A stretch of DNA of 37,225 bases from a virus, in the IMG/VR virus record IMGVR_UViG_3300049259_000181, positions 1 to 37,225 of that record. One strand, given 5' to 3'. Both the position numbers and the translations under genes were made by a program. Numbering within the stretch: the first letter of the stretch is position 1; each line of letters opens with the position of its first letter. A model generated the notes under the pieces. It was not told the origin of the DNA. It worked only from the letters and a program-made list of their open reading frames with translations, and did not search any database. Shown piece by piece: positions 14,997 to 23,059 of this stretch.

Positions 14997-15621
14997 GAGC
15001 CAGCTCCCCGTCTTCGGTCACAGAGACGCGAATGCCTGCGGCAGCCCGGATCTGGTCGGCCAGTGAGGCGAGCTGGACAGCTGTCGCAGCCGGAAAGGGC
15101 AGTTCGGCGGCGGGGCGTACGGCATCGGCCAGTTGGTCTGCGAGGTCTGCGATAAAGCGCGGACTGGGCAGCAAGCGCTCCGAGCGCTCCCGGATTCGCT
15201 GGGGCGTGTTCCAGTCCGGGAGTGCCGCCGCGGCGACGCGCTCGGCGACCGTGACGACATGTTCGGACAGGGCGTCGAGTTCATCCGGCGCGAGTGGATC
15301 GATCTTGCCGATACGCGCGAATTCCTCCGGTGGGGCCCCGGCCTCGGTGAGTTGGCCGTGTTCCAGCGTCAAGGCGGCTTGCCGGGCAAGCGGTCGCATC
15401 TGTCGGAGGATCTCGACGCAGACGTCGAGATCGCGGCTGCGGTCGTAGTCGAGCAGTGTCGGGTCGACCTGCACGGCAGAAGAGACCATCTGTGCGGCCT
15501 GCCGTCCTCGGGCCTGCGCGCGTTCGAGCACCGGCTCGCCGCCCGGGATCTTCCTTGCCAGCTCGTCCAGCCGTTTGCGCATCGGCGTTGTCGCCGAGCG
15601 TGGTTTCGTTGGTTCAGACAC
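14989..15621 (-). CDS. Helical protein of unknown function
   Basis: A 210-aa protein, Ala/Leu/Arg-rich and predicted all-helical, without Cys clusters or membrane segments (one Cys near 87). It begins VSEPTKPRS, nearly the same as the MAEPTKPRR start of the next gene. GTG at 15621 overlaps the previous stop by 8 nt. No family recognised. Confidence 0.6.
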   Translation of the reverse strand: MSEPTKPRSATTPMRKRLDELARKIPGGEPVLERAQARGRQAAQMVSSAVQVDPTLLDYDRSRDLDVCVEILRQMRPLARQAALTLEHGQLTEAGAPPEEFARIGKIDPLAPDELDALSEHVVTVAERVAAAALPDWNTPQRIRERSERLLPSPRFIADLADQLADAVRPAAELPFPAATAVQLASLADQIRAAAGIRVSVTEDGELAHG

Positions 15622-16036
15622 GGAAATGCCGCCCGTCTTCGTCGAGGTGGAGGCCGTCAAGGTGGAGGTGGTCGACGCATCGCGGGTGTTCGCACCACGC
15701 TTCGGGCGGTAGATCGTCGGATTCCGCGGGGGCGAGGGCGTCCCGCGCGGCGACGATCGCGGCTTTGAGCCGGTTTTTGACACGGGTGCCGTCGCTGGTG
15801 CCGAACCGGCTCGGGATCTGGCCGTCGGGAATGCAGCGCATCGCAGAGAGCCCGGCCTGGACGAGTTCCTGCCGGACACCGAGGTTCGGGTCGAGGTGCT
15901 CGATGCGGTCGCCAGCAGCTCGGACGATCTCCCCAAGCGCGGCCTGGCCAGCCTCGTCGAGCGGCTCTCGGCCACGCACGCGGACAGGTTCGCCGCCGAC
16001 GTCGTACACGCGGCACTGCTCGCCGTTGCCTGTCAT
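15614..16036 (-). CDS. Unknown protein with C-terminal Cys/His motif
   Basis: A 140-aa protein. The body is helical. The C-terminus AWCEHPRCVDHLHLDGLHLD carries C-x4-C and several His that could bind metal. ATG at 16036 overlaps the preceding stop as ATGA. Function unknown. Confidence 0.6.
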   Translation of the reverse strand: MTGNGEQCRVYDVGGEPVRVRGREPLDEAGQAALGEIVRAAGDRIEHLDPNLGVRQELVQAGLSAMRCIPDGQIPSRFGTSDGTRVKNRLKAAIVAARDALAPAESDDLPPEAWCEHPRCVDHLHLDGLHLDEDGRHFRV

Positions 16037-16347
16037 GGTTTCCGCCTCAGCGCGTCCGCGACCGTGTACCCGTTGACGGTGATCAGCGGGGCGTGCTGCT
16101 TCGCGAGTTCGATCGCCGTGTCAAACGCGAACCGGTGGGACACCAGCCAGTCATCGTCCCGGTTCGACGGCAACGGCTCCCAGTCCCACTGGCCGTCGGA
16201 ACCGAGGCAACCCCGCCCGTTTCGGAACACACCCCACTGGCCGTTTCCCCTGTACTCCACGGTGATCGTGAACAGGTGCGCGTCCTCGTCGTCGAGCGGC
16301 AGGCACGACACGGCATAGGTTGTGGCCCGCACGGTGGGTTCGGGCAT
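16033..16347 (-). CDS. Unknown beta-rich small protein
   Basis: A 104-aa protein with several predicted strands (YAVSCLPL, LFTITVEYRG, WGVFRNG) and one helix (about 75-90). The ATG at 16347 begins 1 nt after the stop of the 27-aa ORF; an alternative in-frame ATG at 16374 lies inside that ORF. No family recognised. Confidence 0.58.
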   Translation of the reverse strand: MPEPTVRATTYAVSCLPLDDEDAHLFTITVEYRGNGQWGVFRNGRGCLGSDGQWDWEPLPSNRDDDWLVSHRFAFDTAIELAKQHAPLITVNGYTVADALRRKP

Positions 16348-16348
16348 G

Positions 16349-16432
16349 TCAGTCGCCACAGAAAACATCCCCATTCGTCGGCACGAGAACCTCGGCGGCG
16401 AGCTCTTCGGCCAGTTCGGTTTCGTCGTCCAT
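16349..16432 (-). CDS. 27-aa acidic ORF bridging two genes
   Basis: ATG at 16432 overlaps the stop of the upstream gene (TGATG). The frame encodes MDDETELAEELAAEVLVPTN and seven more residues, then TGA one nt before the next ATG. The tight fit on both sides suggests it is translated. It may be a short acidic protein or a coupling cistron. Confidence 0.5.
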   Translation of the reverse strand: MDDETELAEELAAEVLVPTNGDVFCGD

Positions 16433-16821
16433 CACGCCCCCTGAGAGCACGTGCTCATCTCGTTGACAAGCAACTGGCGGCGGGCGGCTTCGGCATCTTC
16501 GGGCGACAGACGGAAATGGACACCCATGTCGTGGGCCGACGGGAACCCGGGGAGGTCGCCGTTCTGCTGCATCTGGCGTGCTTTGGCCACGACCGCTTCG
16601 AGGTAGCCGCTCGTGGTGTCGGGCAGCAGTCCTTTGTCGATCGCGGCGAGCGCGGCGTACGCCTCGGCGAGTCGCAGAATGTTTTCTTGGTACGCCTTCG
16701 CCTGTTTTTTCGAGAACTCCGAATAGCAGGAGTATTCTCGCGCCTTCGCGCCGTTCGTGCGCTCGTTGTCTTCGGCGGCCGACGCGATCAGCGCGGCAGC
16801 TTCGTCGAGGTAGTGGTTCAT
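16432..16821 (-). CDS. Helical protein of unknown function
   Basis: A 129-aa protein, predicted mostly helical, with a Tyr/Lys-rich centre (YSCYSEFSKKQAKAYQENIL) and a C-terminal part ending in TCSQGA. GAGGAGATGA precedes the ATG at 16821. No motif recognised. Confidence 0.6.
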   Translation of the reverse strand: MNHYLDEAAALIASAAEDNERTNGAKAREYSCYSEFSKKQAKAYQENILRLAEAYAALAAIDKGLLPDTTSGYLEAVVAKARQMQQNGDLPGFPSAHDMGVHFRLSPEDAEAARRQLLVNEMSTCSQGA

Positions 16822-16837
16822 CGGTTCATCTCCTCGG

Positions 16838-17005
16838 TCAGTTGCGGAATCCTTGGGACGCAGGGGGAGTAGGTCGCCTGCCGTGTTCACGGTCGAGGCG
16901 GATCTGCCGGGCCCGGTTGTCTTCACGGGCATGCACCATGGACACCCACAACAAGCCCGCGACCCGGAACGGCCCAGCAGCAACGGACACCAGACGAGGA
17001 ATCAT
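16838..17005 (-). CDS. Small single-pass membrane protein
   Basis: A 55-aa protein. ATG at 17005 overlaps the stop of the kinase-like gene (ATGA). A membrane segment covers about residues 5-24 (LVSVAAGPFRVAGLLWVSMV), followed by a basic tail, so N-out/C-in topology is likely. An upstream in-frame ATG at 17023 is less well placed. Function unknown. Confidence 0.52.
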   Translation of the reverse strand: MIPRLVSVAAGPFRVAGLLWVSMVHAREDNRARQIRLDREHGRRPTPPASQGFRN

Positions 17006-17532
17006 CGGGTTCCACCTGCCCACGCCGGGAGAGCCACATGCGGCGGCAGGGCGACGATCCAGAGGTCGTCCCAGCCCTCAGCGGGCATGGTTGGCAGATC
17101 GCGGGTGATCGCGAGGTGCATCGACCAGATCACCTGCTCGGGGACGCGGCGGGCGTAGCCACACCAGCACGGCCGCAGGTCGCGGGTGGCGTTGCGCGCC
17201 AGGGTGTCCAGCAGCGGAGGCAGAATCACCACACCAACCGTGCGGGCATCGACCTCGCCGGCCAGCATCTGCAACGCGATCCGCTCGGATGTTTGCCAGT
17301 TGGTGGCATCCCACGCGACCGTCGAACCGCGGGCGAGCCCGGCGAGGGCCTGCCGGACACCGAGTTCCACCGCGTACGGGGTTGCGTTCTGGTTCGCGGA
17401 GCAGCCGCACGGCGACAGGTTCCGGCGGTTCCAGTCCAGCGACACCGACGGCACCAGCGGGTGGTTCGCTTTGAGCCACTCGGTTTTCCCTGCACCGGCG
17501 GGGCCGATGGTGGCGATGAGGGTGCCGGTCAC
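17002..17532 (-). CDS. P-loop kinase (polynucleotide kinase-like)
   Basis: A 176-aa AAA/kinase-fold protein. The P-loop GPAGAGKT is at 10-17. W-D-A-T-N at about 71-75 matches the substrate-binding strand of polynucleotide kinase-like and zeta-type kinases, and Arg residues follow (RIALQML, ARNATRD). Phage relatives phosphorylate 5'-OH ends for repair of cut RNA or DNA. There is no phosphatase or ligase domain. GTG at 17532 overlaps the sigma-like gene stop (GTGA) and has GGAGGTG upstream. Substrate is not determined. Confidence 0.8.
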   Translation of the reverse strand: MTGTLIATIGPAGAGKTEWLKANHPLVPSVSLDWNRRNLSPCGCSANQNATPYAVELGVRQALAGLARGSTVAWDATNWQTSERIALQMLAGEVDARTVGVVILPPLLDTLARNATRDLRPCWCGYARRVPEQVIWSMHLAITRDLPTMPAEGWDDLWIVALPPHVALPAWAGGTR

Positions 17533-18152
17533 GACCGCACCTCCGGGTATTGGCTGCAGGTTTGGTCGTTCATCCCCGCCTCCTCGTATCGAGAAACGCG
17601 CCGGTCGGTGCCCCACGGTTTCGACGGGATCTCGCCTTCGTGCCAGAGCGCGAAGAACTCGGCGCGGGCGCGGCCAAGCAGCGCCCGATAGGTCTGCGGG
17701 GCGATCCCGAGCGCTTCGGCTGCGGCACGGTAGTTGTCCAGCGCTGCCAACGCCTCGAACGCTTCGCGCTGCCGCTCGGTCAGCTCCGGAAAGATCTGGC
17801 GCACGGTGAACCGGTCGATGAGAGTCTCCTCGAACGGTGACCGCGGCGTGGTCCAGAACTTCGCGAACGCCGGTGACGAGCCGGAGCCTGCCTCGCCGCC
17901 GATCGTCTTGTGCTTGTAGAAGCCGTGGTGCCGCCGGTAGTCGTGGACGACGGCATAGATCGCCGTCTGGCCGACACGGACCAGTTCATGCCGCTGCGGT
18001 GGTTCCTCCACGGAGTACAGGTGCGTGGCGATGTCGGAGTAGGCCAGGTCGTAGCGTTCGTGGTAGTCCATGCCCATCGGGCCGATGGTGTGCACCGCGA
18101 GCCGCGCGAGCTCGTGGAGGTTGGCGAGGGTGTAGCCGTGCCTGAGTTCCAT
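17529..18152 (-). CDS. Sigma-factor-like protein
   Basis: A 207-aa protein with the layout of a small sigma factor. Residues about 25-80 (YHERYDLAYSDIATHLY and AIYAVVHDYRRHHG) look like a degenerate region 2, and about 121-172 (FPELTERQREAFEALAALDN then helix-turn-helix) is a typical region 4 with a -35-binding helix. Such proteins in actinobacterial phages and elements may switch on late genes. The promoter it reads cannot be seen here. ATG at 18152 overlaps the previous stop as TAATG. Confidence 0.72.
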   Translation of the reverse strand: MELRHGYTLANLHELARLAVHTIGPMGMDYHERYDLAYSDIATHLYSVEEPPQRHELVRVGQTAIYAVVHDYRRHHGFYKHKTIGGEAGSGSSPAFAKFWTTPRSPFEETLIDRFTVRQIFPELTERQREAFEALAALDNYRAAAEALGIAPQTYRALLGRARAEFFALWHEGEIPSKPWGTDRRVSRYEEAGMNDQTCSQYPEVRS

Positions 18153-18613
18153 TACACGTCCACCAGTTCGGGAAGACGCACGGTGGTGATCGGCATTCCG
18201 AACCGCGCGTCCGGCACACCTGTGGCGGCGCAGACGCTGCACCCGAATTCACCGGGCACACCCGCCGGCGAATGCCAGGCACACCACACGAGGCCGTAAA
18301 CCTCGACACCGTTCGGCAGAGTGGACAAAGCCGCGACGACGCGGGCGAGGTGGTTGAACGTGCGCACCGTTCCGGGCTCGTCCGGGTAGTCCCGCATGCG
18401 GTGGAGGATCGCGTCGCCCTCGCTGGCGAGAACGTCGGCTGCCGCGGTCGCCCATTTCTGGGCGGCTCGCGGTCGGACGTGCGGGCTGAGGTCGAGGAGT
18501 TCGGCGACGCGCAGTGGAACGGCGACCTGGAGGCAGGTCCGTAGCCACGTTTGGCCGACGCCATTCCAGTGCGTCAGCTCGTCGTGTGCCTGTGGCGTCA
18601 CGCGGTCCGTCAT
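18152..18613 (-). CDS. Unknown protein with C-terminal zinc-knuckle-like part
   Basis: A 153-aa protein. It is helical to about residue 105. The C-terminal part has CAWHSPAGVPGEFGCSVC, which places Cys and His for a zinc site. ATG at 18613 overlaps the homing endonuclease stop (TGATG). Function unknown. Confidence 0.6.
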   Translation of the reverse strand: MTDRVTPQAHDELTHWNGVGQTWLRTCLQVAVPLRVAELLDLSPHVRPRAAQKWATAAADVLASEGDAILHRMRDYPDEPGTVRTFNHLARVVAALSTLPNGVEVYGLVWCAWHSPAGVPGEFGCSVCAATGVPDARFGMPITTVRLPELVDV

Positions 18614-19146
18614 CACCGGGCCACCTCCAGATATTGGTCCCAGGTGCGGTAGCGCGTCGACAGTGTGCGGATCTCGTCGACCAACGAGATAAGTCCAGGT
18701 GTCGGGTCCCAACCAGCGGGCATCCACGGAAACGGGTCGTCATCGCCGCGCGTGGCGCGGATGTAGTCAACCTCCTCTTGCAAATGAACGACGAGCGCCG
18801 CACGGTTCTCCTTGATTCGAAGAAACGGGCGCAGAGCCTCGATTATCGGCACAGCCCTAGCGCCGCAGCGCTGCCAGTGATATTGGGTGCGGTGGTGCTC
18901 GCGACCATTTCCCGGCGAGTGAGCCGAAACCCGACCACCGAACAGCTTGGCAGCAAGGTCGTGCGGTTCACGCGCGCTGCCGGTGATGCCGACCTGTGCG
19001 CCGAAGTAGACACGTCCAGCGTGGGTGCTCATCGTCGCGGTGACGTATCCGTCTGCGTCGACGATGCCCGCGAGGTAGGCGAGGTCCGTCGCGCCCGGGG
19101 TTCCGTCGTCGCCCCGCGTCCACTCGATCTTCGATGTCGAGCTCAT
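18613..19146 (-). CDS. LAGLIDADG homing endonuclease
   Basis: A 177-aa protein with one LAGLIDADG motif (LAGIVDADG, 25-33) followed by the expected beta-rich half (VTATMSTHAGRVYFGAQVGI) and IIEALRPFLRIKENRAALV. With one motif it would act as a homodimer and cut a long, roughly palindromic site. The acidic Asp of the motif is present. It is freestanding, not within an intron or intein as far as can be seen, and its junctions are as tight (ATGA, TGATG) as those of its neighbours. Confidence 0.85.
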   Translation of the reverse strand: MSSTSKIEWTRGDDGTPGATDLAYLAGIVDADGYVTATMSTHAGRVYFGAQVGITGSAREPHDLAAKLFGGRVSAHSPGNGREHHRTQYHWQRCGARAVPIIEALRPFLRIKENRAALVVHLQEEVDYIRATRGDDDPFPWMPAGWDPTPGLISLVDEIRTLSTRYRTWDQYLEVAR

Positions 19147-19544
19147 GCGATCGCCTGACCCAGAGCGGCGAACAGGCTGTCCGCGTCGATGTTCGCGGCG
19201 AGCGCCTCAGCGACATGCTGGTCGCGGCCGTAGCTGCGGAAATCGTCGCTGTAGTCGTGCCCGCAGCCGCAGTGCATCGTGCCGCCGAACTGGCCGTGCG
19301 CGCCGCGATGCACACGCATCACGTCGTCCACATAGGTCTGGGGGAGCCCGGTTTCGCGGGCGGTCATCTCGCGGATGTGTCCGCCGAGCAGGTCACCCGG
19401 GAACCGGTGGCCGCAGTAGCAGTCGTCCCACACACCGTCGGGGCTGTGGCGGAGCAGGGCCGCCATGACGCGGCGCCGCATCTTGAGTCGGGCGATGACG
19501 ACGTGGGCTTCTTCGTCGGAGGGGATGGTCACGAGATGGGTCAT
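19143..19544 (-). CDS. Unknown protein with Cys/His clusters
   Basis: A 133-aa protein. CYCGH (about 42-46) and HCGCGHDY (about 91-98) suggest two linked zinc sites. AAGAAG precedes the ATG. A 27-nt gap separates it from the gene upstream. Its last codons with the next start form the sequence GCGATCGCATGA, which recurs at the DUF1643 start. Function unknown. Confidence 0.62.
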   Translation of the reverse strand: MTHLVTIPSDEEAHVVIARLKMRRRVMAALLRHSPDGVWDDCYCGHRFPGDLLGGHIREMTARETGLPQTYVDDVMRVHRGAHGQFGGTMHCGCGHDYSDDFRSYGRDQHVAEALAANIDADSLFAALGQAIA

Positions 19545-19571
19545 CGGATTCTTCTTTCTGGCTTGCCGTGT

Positions 19572-20135
19572 TCAGTTGCGGCCGAACACTTTCGCGTTGT
19601 CGTCCGGGTCGAGGCAGTCGCCGAGGATGCGCAGCGACTGGTGGCCATCGGTGGCCGGTGGCACCGACGCACCGATCTTGATCAGGAGCGCGCGGACCGG
19701 TGGGCACGGCCACTGCACGACGTCACCGCGGTGGCACCAAATCCGGCCATCGTCACCGACGCTGGTGACGCTGCAGTCCACGCACGACCCGCCGAAACCT
19801 TCGCTCCACTCGTGGTCCGCGAACAGCTTGTGCAGCGCGGCCATCTCGGCGGCGGTGCAGTCGGGCCGCCACACGGTCGGCGGGACAGTGCGCAGCGGCA
19901 CCGTGGCCGTCACGATGTCGCGGTGCGGGGAACGGACCGTCGAGTCGGAGCGGTCGCGGCCGTAGGTGATCGTGCCGCCCTGGACGACCACCGGGTGCTC
20001 GGCGGTCGCCAGGTCGAGGTTGTTGTCGGCCATCCACTCGGTGACCGCGGCGAGGTCGTCGTCGCTGAGCCAGTGCGCGGCGTAGGCATTCAGCCGCCAC
20101 GTGACGCTGGCCAGGTCCACGGCCGCGGCGCCCAT
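19572..20135 (-). CDS. Unknown protein with CxxC and CH motifs
   Basis: A 187-aa protein. SCVDCSVT and WCHRGDVVQWPC in the C-terminal half indicate metal binding. The N-terminal half is helical. ATG at 20135 overlaps the preceding stop (TGATG) in the repeated GGTGCGTGATGG junction. No family recognised. Confidence 0.62.
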   Translation of the reverse strand: MGAAAVDLASVTWRLNAYAAHWLSDDDLAAVTEWMADNNLDLATAEHPVVVQGGTITYGRDRSDSTVRSPHRDIVTATVPLRTVPPTVWRPDCTAAEMAALHKLFADHEWSEGFGGSCVDCSVTSVGDDGRIWCHRGDVVQWPCPPVRALLIKIGASVPPATDGHQSLRILGDCLDPDDNAKVFGRN

Positions 20136-20653
20136 CACGCACCGACCTCGGCGGACTGGCCCGGGTCCGGCCCGTCCACATCGGCTGCGGCGACCCGTTC
20201 GACGGTGGCGTTCCGCACATCATGCAAACCCTGACCCGAGTTCGCGAGAATGGCCCCTTTCCCCACGAAAAACCCGTCGCGCGCCACCGACGTTTCATAG
20301 GTCACCCGCACCCGATCACCGCGCACCAAATCATCGGTGACAGTCGCCGGGGTACACAGCAAACCCTCAACGGCAGCAACGACGTCAGGGTCGGCGACGC
20401 GTTCCCGCCACTCGGCGGGCAGCGAATTAGCGGGCGCCGCGTCGGCGCGGGCCTGGTGCTCGGCCCGCTCCCACTGGGCCTCAGCGTGCAACCACATCAA
20501 CAACGCGATCGATTCGTACACGCTGGCCAGCTCGGCGAGGATCTGGTCGTGGTCAAGTCCATCGGGCCGGTGAGCTATCCCCAGCTGGCGGGCGACGGCG
20601 AGGCGGAACACCCGCAGATCGTTCTCGTCGGCCACAGGGCGCTGTCCGCTCAT
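20135..20653 (-). CDS. Unknown protein sharing a domain with its neighbour
   Basis: A 172-aa protein. Residues 13-50 (LRVFRLAVARQLGIAHRPDG then LDHDQILAELA) match the central part of the next upstream gene product. The rest includes a basic strand-rich C-terminal region (VRVTYETSVARDGFFVGKGA). ATG at 20653 overlaps the previous stop (ATGA). The shared domain is a probable duplication. Function unknown. Confidence 0.65.
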   Translation of the reverse strand: MSGQRPVADENDLRVFRLAVARQLGIAHRPDGLDHDQILAELASVYESIALLMWLHAEAQWERAEHQARADAAPANSLPAEWRERVADPDVVAAVEGLLCTPATVTDDLVRGDRVRVTYETSVARDGFFVGKGAILANSGQGLHDVRNATVERVAAADVDGPDPGQSAEVGA

Positions 20654-21387
20654 TTGTCCCGGTCCTCACCGTCGCCGTCGGGGGAAGCCAGCTCGCCGCG
20701 CCCATCGGTGTGGTGGCCGTCGGTCAGCACCCGATAGGCAGCGCGGCACCGGTCGGACGGGTCCTGGCTGCTCCGCAGCAGCTCGGTCGCCGCAGCCTTG
20801 ATCCGGTGGTCCCGCTCGGCGAGCCGCTTCGACAGGCGGTCCACGTCGTCGGCGGTCGCGTTGTCCGCCCAGAACCGGTCGATGTCGCCGCACCATCCGC
20901 GGATCGCGTCGATGACGGCGTGCGGATCGACACCGGTCGGGTCCTCGATCAACTGGGTGATGGTGCTTTCCCAGTCGGGCGCCGGAATGAACGCCCGCCC
21001 CACCAGGCTGTCCACTGTGGCCTGCAACGCCGCGTACATGAACCGCAGCCGCGCATGCTGGAATTCGGCGTCGGCGCGGGCCTGCCGGAACGCCAGCATC
21101 TCCTCCAGGATGAGCTGGTGGTCGAGGCCGTCGCGGCGGTGGGTGGTGCCGAGTACGCGGGCGACGGTGAGCCGCAACTCGCGCAGCTCGTGCAGTTCCT
21201 TGCCGGTGAGCGCATGGATGGTTTCCCCGATGCGCATGTCGACCTCGCGCTGGCGGTCGTCCAACTGCTCCCACGGTGCGAGCCAGGACAGTTTCGGGTC
21301 CGGTTGTTCCATCGCCCACGTGACCCACACGTCGCGGACGATGCGCCCGAGGTGCTCGCGGCGCGGGTTTGATGTTGGTGTGTTCAT
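20650..21387 (-). CDS. Unknown phage-type protein
   Basis: A 245-aa protein. Its N-terminal part (WVTWAMEQPDPKLSWLAPWE then LDDRQREVDMRIGE) is of a type I recognise from many actinophage and mobile-element proteins of unknown function. The next part (LRELRLTVARVLGTTHRRDG then LDHQLILEEM) is shared with the neighbouring gene. The C-terminal region is helical and charged. ATG at 21387 overlaps the preceding stop (ATGA). Confidence 0.68.
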   Translation of the reverse strand: MNTPTSNPRREHLGRIVRDVWVTWAMEQPDPKLSWLAPWEQLDDRQREVDMRIGETIHALTGKELHELRELRLTVARVLGTTHRRDGLDHQLILEEMLAFRQARADAEFQHARLRFMYAALQATVDSLVGRAFIPAPDWESTITQLIEDPTGVDPHAVIDAIRGWCGDIDRFWADNATADDVDRLSKRLAERDHRIKAAATELLRSSQDPSDRCRAAYRVLTDGHHTDGRGELASPDGDGEDRDK

Positions 21388-22058
21388 GCGATTTTGCAGC
21401 CTTCCTGATACCAGCGGCGGAGTTCTTCCTGTGTGGGCAGCGGTAGCCGCGCAGGGCCCCGGCCGCATTTCGGCAACCGGTCCAGCTCCTCCTGCGAATA
21501 ACCGGACTGTTCGAGCGCGGTCCTCAACGAGGTGGCGCGCACCCCCAACGCAGCCACGATTTCGGCCGGCGGGAGACCAAGTTCTTTCAGAACCTCGTAT
21601 TCGTCGACCGTCTCGGCGCGGGTCCGTTGCCGGTTGACCGGTAACTGCCCGGCTCTCGCGAGGTACGAATAGCAGGAACGGCACTTCCCGCGGGTTTTCG
21701 GCTCGGTCGGGTCGTCGCATTTGCAGACCCGCCGGTGTGACGTGAACGTTGGTTCAGGTTTCGGTTGGTAGTGCACGCACGCCGGCCAACTGACGATGAT
21801 CTGGCGGTGGGATCGGCGTTCGTCGCCGATTCCATGTACGCAGCGGGACCGGGTCCGGTCGTTGTGGCGGCTGGCTTCGCGGAACACGCAGCCACCGCAG
21901 CGGAGCCCGGTGGCGGTGGTGTCGTCGATCGGTGCGGCGTCCGGGTGCAACGCCACCTCGCGCCGGGTGACGGTGAGCAGCGGATGCGTACCCGATGCGG
22001 CGCGCTCGGTGACCATGCGGCACCGTGCAGCCCAATCGTCCGTGACAGGAGTGCTCAT
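21384..22058 (-). CDS. Zinc-knuckle protein with helix-turn-helix
   Basis: A 224-aa protein. The first half holds Cys pairs (CGGC near 54-57, then C73, C92) and a WPACVHY element. A second cluster (CKCDD...CRSC, about 112-130) follows. Residues about 155-185 (LGLPPAEIVAALGVRATSLR) form a likely helix-turn-helix. It may be a DNA-binding protein of the element. ATG at 22058 lies 3 nt after the stop of the upstream gene. Confidence 0.62.
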   Translation of the reverse strand: MSTPVTDDWAARCRMVTERAASGTHPLLTVTRREVALHPDAAPIDDTTATGLRCGGCVFREASRHNDRTRSRCVHGIGDERRSHRQIIVSWPACVHYQPKPEPTFTSHRRVCKCDDPTEPKTRGKCRSCYSYLARAGQLPVNRQRTRAETVDEYEVLKELGLPPAEIVAALGVRATSLRTALEQSGYSQEELDRLPKCGRGPARLPLPTQEELRRWYQEGCKIA

Positions 22059-22061
22059 CGT

Positions 22062-22559
22062 TTAGCGCTCCAGTGTGATTCCGTCGACCGTTCCGGCCGC
22101 GACATAGGCGGCCAGGTCGTTGACGGTGATCTCGACGGGAAGGATCCTGTTCAAGCGGTCCAGCTCTTCCGGTGTGATGTCACCGATCACCCAGCGCCAC
22201 AGGTCACTGTGCTCGACGTCCCACACCTCCACACGGATTCCTTCCATGCCGCCGGTGACAGCGACCTTGGTCGCGTGGTTGCTGGGATCTCCATGGCATT
22301 GGAGGCTGATGACGACGTCGCTGAGCGTGCGGGCCCACAACAGGACGGCGTGGGCGTCGACGGGCTCGCCGAAGACCGACACCGAAGTGATCTGCAAGAC
22401 CGTGTCGACGTCGCCCCCCACTGCGCGGTGGACGACAACGTACGGAAGCGTGGGGTGCTGGTCGAGGTGGGTGGCGAGCGCGGTGAATATCGCGGCCTGT
22501 GAGTGCGCGGGCATGGTGGGTTCCTGCCGTGTGTCGAGGGTGGTTGTGTGGTCGGTCAT
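22062..22559 (-). CDS. Unknown acidic protein
   Basis: A 165-aa protein, acidic, alternating strands and helices, no Cys cluster. ATG at 22559 overlaps the preceding stop (ATGA) in a 17-bp junction that is repeated at the next gene upstream (22554-22570 and 23054-23070). Function unknown. Confidence 0.6.
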   Translation of the reverse strand: MTDHTTTLDTRQEPTMPAHSQAAIFTALATHLDQHPTLPYVVVHRAVGGDVDTVLQITSVSVFGEPVDAHAVLLWARTLSDVVISLQCHGDPSNHATKVAVTGGMEGIRVEVWDVEHSDLWRWVIGDITPEELDRLNRILPVEITVNDLAAYVAAGTVDGITLER

Positions 22560-23059
22560 CGGTGGTCTTCCCCGGGGTTGCCGTTGGGGGTCGGTGCGGC
22601 GATGGTGGCGCGGAGGTCGTCGATGGTGATGACGGCGTGATTCCCGCGTCGGCCGGAGCGGGTCCGTTTCCAGTCGACGGTGATACCGGGCAACCCGCGC
22701 CCACCGCGGCGGGACACGGAACCGGCGAGGTTCCAGGTGATCCCGTCCCGGTCGATGGTGGCGTGCAAGCACACGTCCAGCTCGCGCCGCTCGACCGCGA
22801 CCTGCCCGGCACCGAGGGCTTCGCACCAGCGGACGAACCCGTGCGGTGTGGAGGACAGGATCACCGTGACCTCGGGCAGCACGGGAAGCGTGAAATCGCG
22901 GGTTTCCGGGTTCCAACGGTGCGCAGTGGACGACCCGCAGGCGAAGTCGAGGTGGGTGCCGGGCAGGCCATGTTCGCTGATCAGTTTCGCGGCGGTAGCC
23001 ATGGTGTCGAGGACTTCCTGGGTCCTGATGTCCGCCATGGACGGTGCAGGTGTGGTCAT
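22556..23059 (-). CDS. Unknown protein
   Basis: A 167-aa protein with predicted strands (VTVILSSTPHG, DVCLHATIDRDGITWNLAG) and a basic C-terminal part (VDWKRTRSGRRGNHAVITID). ATG at 23059 overlaps the SsgA-like gene stop (ATGA). No motif recognised. Confidence 0.6.
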   Translation of the reverse strand: MTTPAPSMADIRTQEVLDTMATAAKLISEHGLPGTHLDFACGSSTAHRWNPETRDFTLPVLPEVTVILSSTPHGFVRWCEALGAGQVAVERRELDVCLHATIDRDGITWNLAGSVSRRGGRGLPGITVDWKRTRSGRRGNHAVITIDDLRATIAAPTPNGNPGEDHR

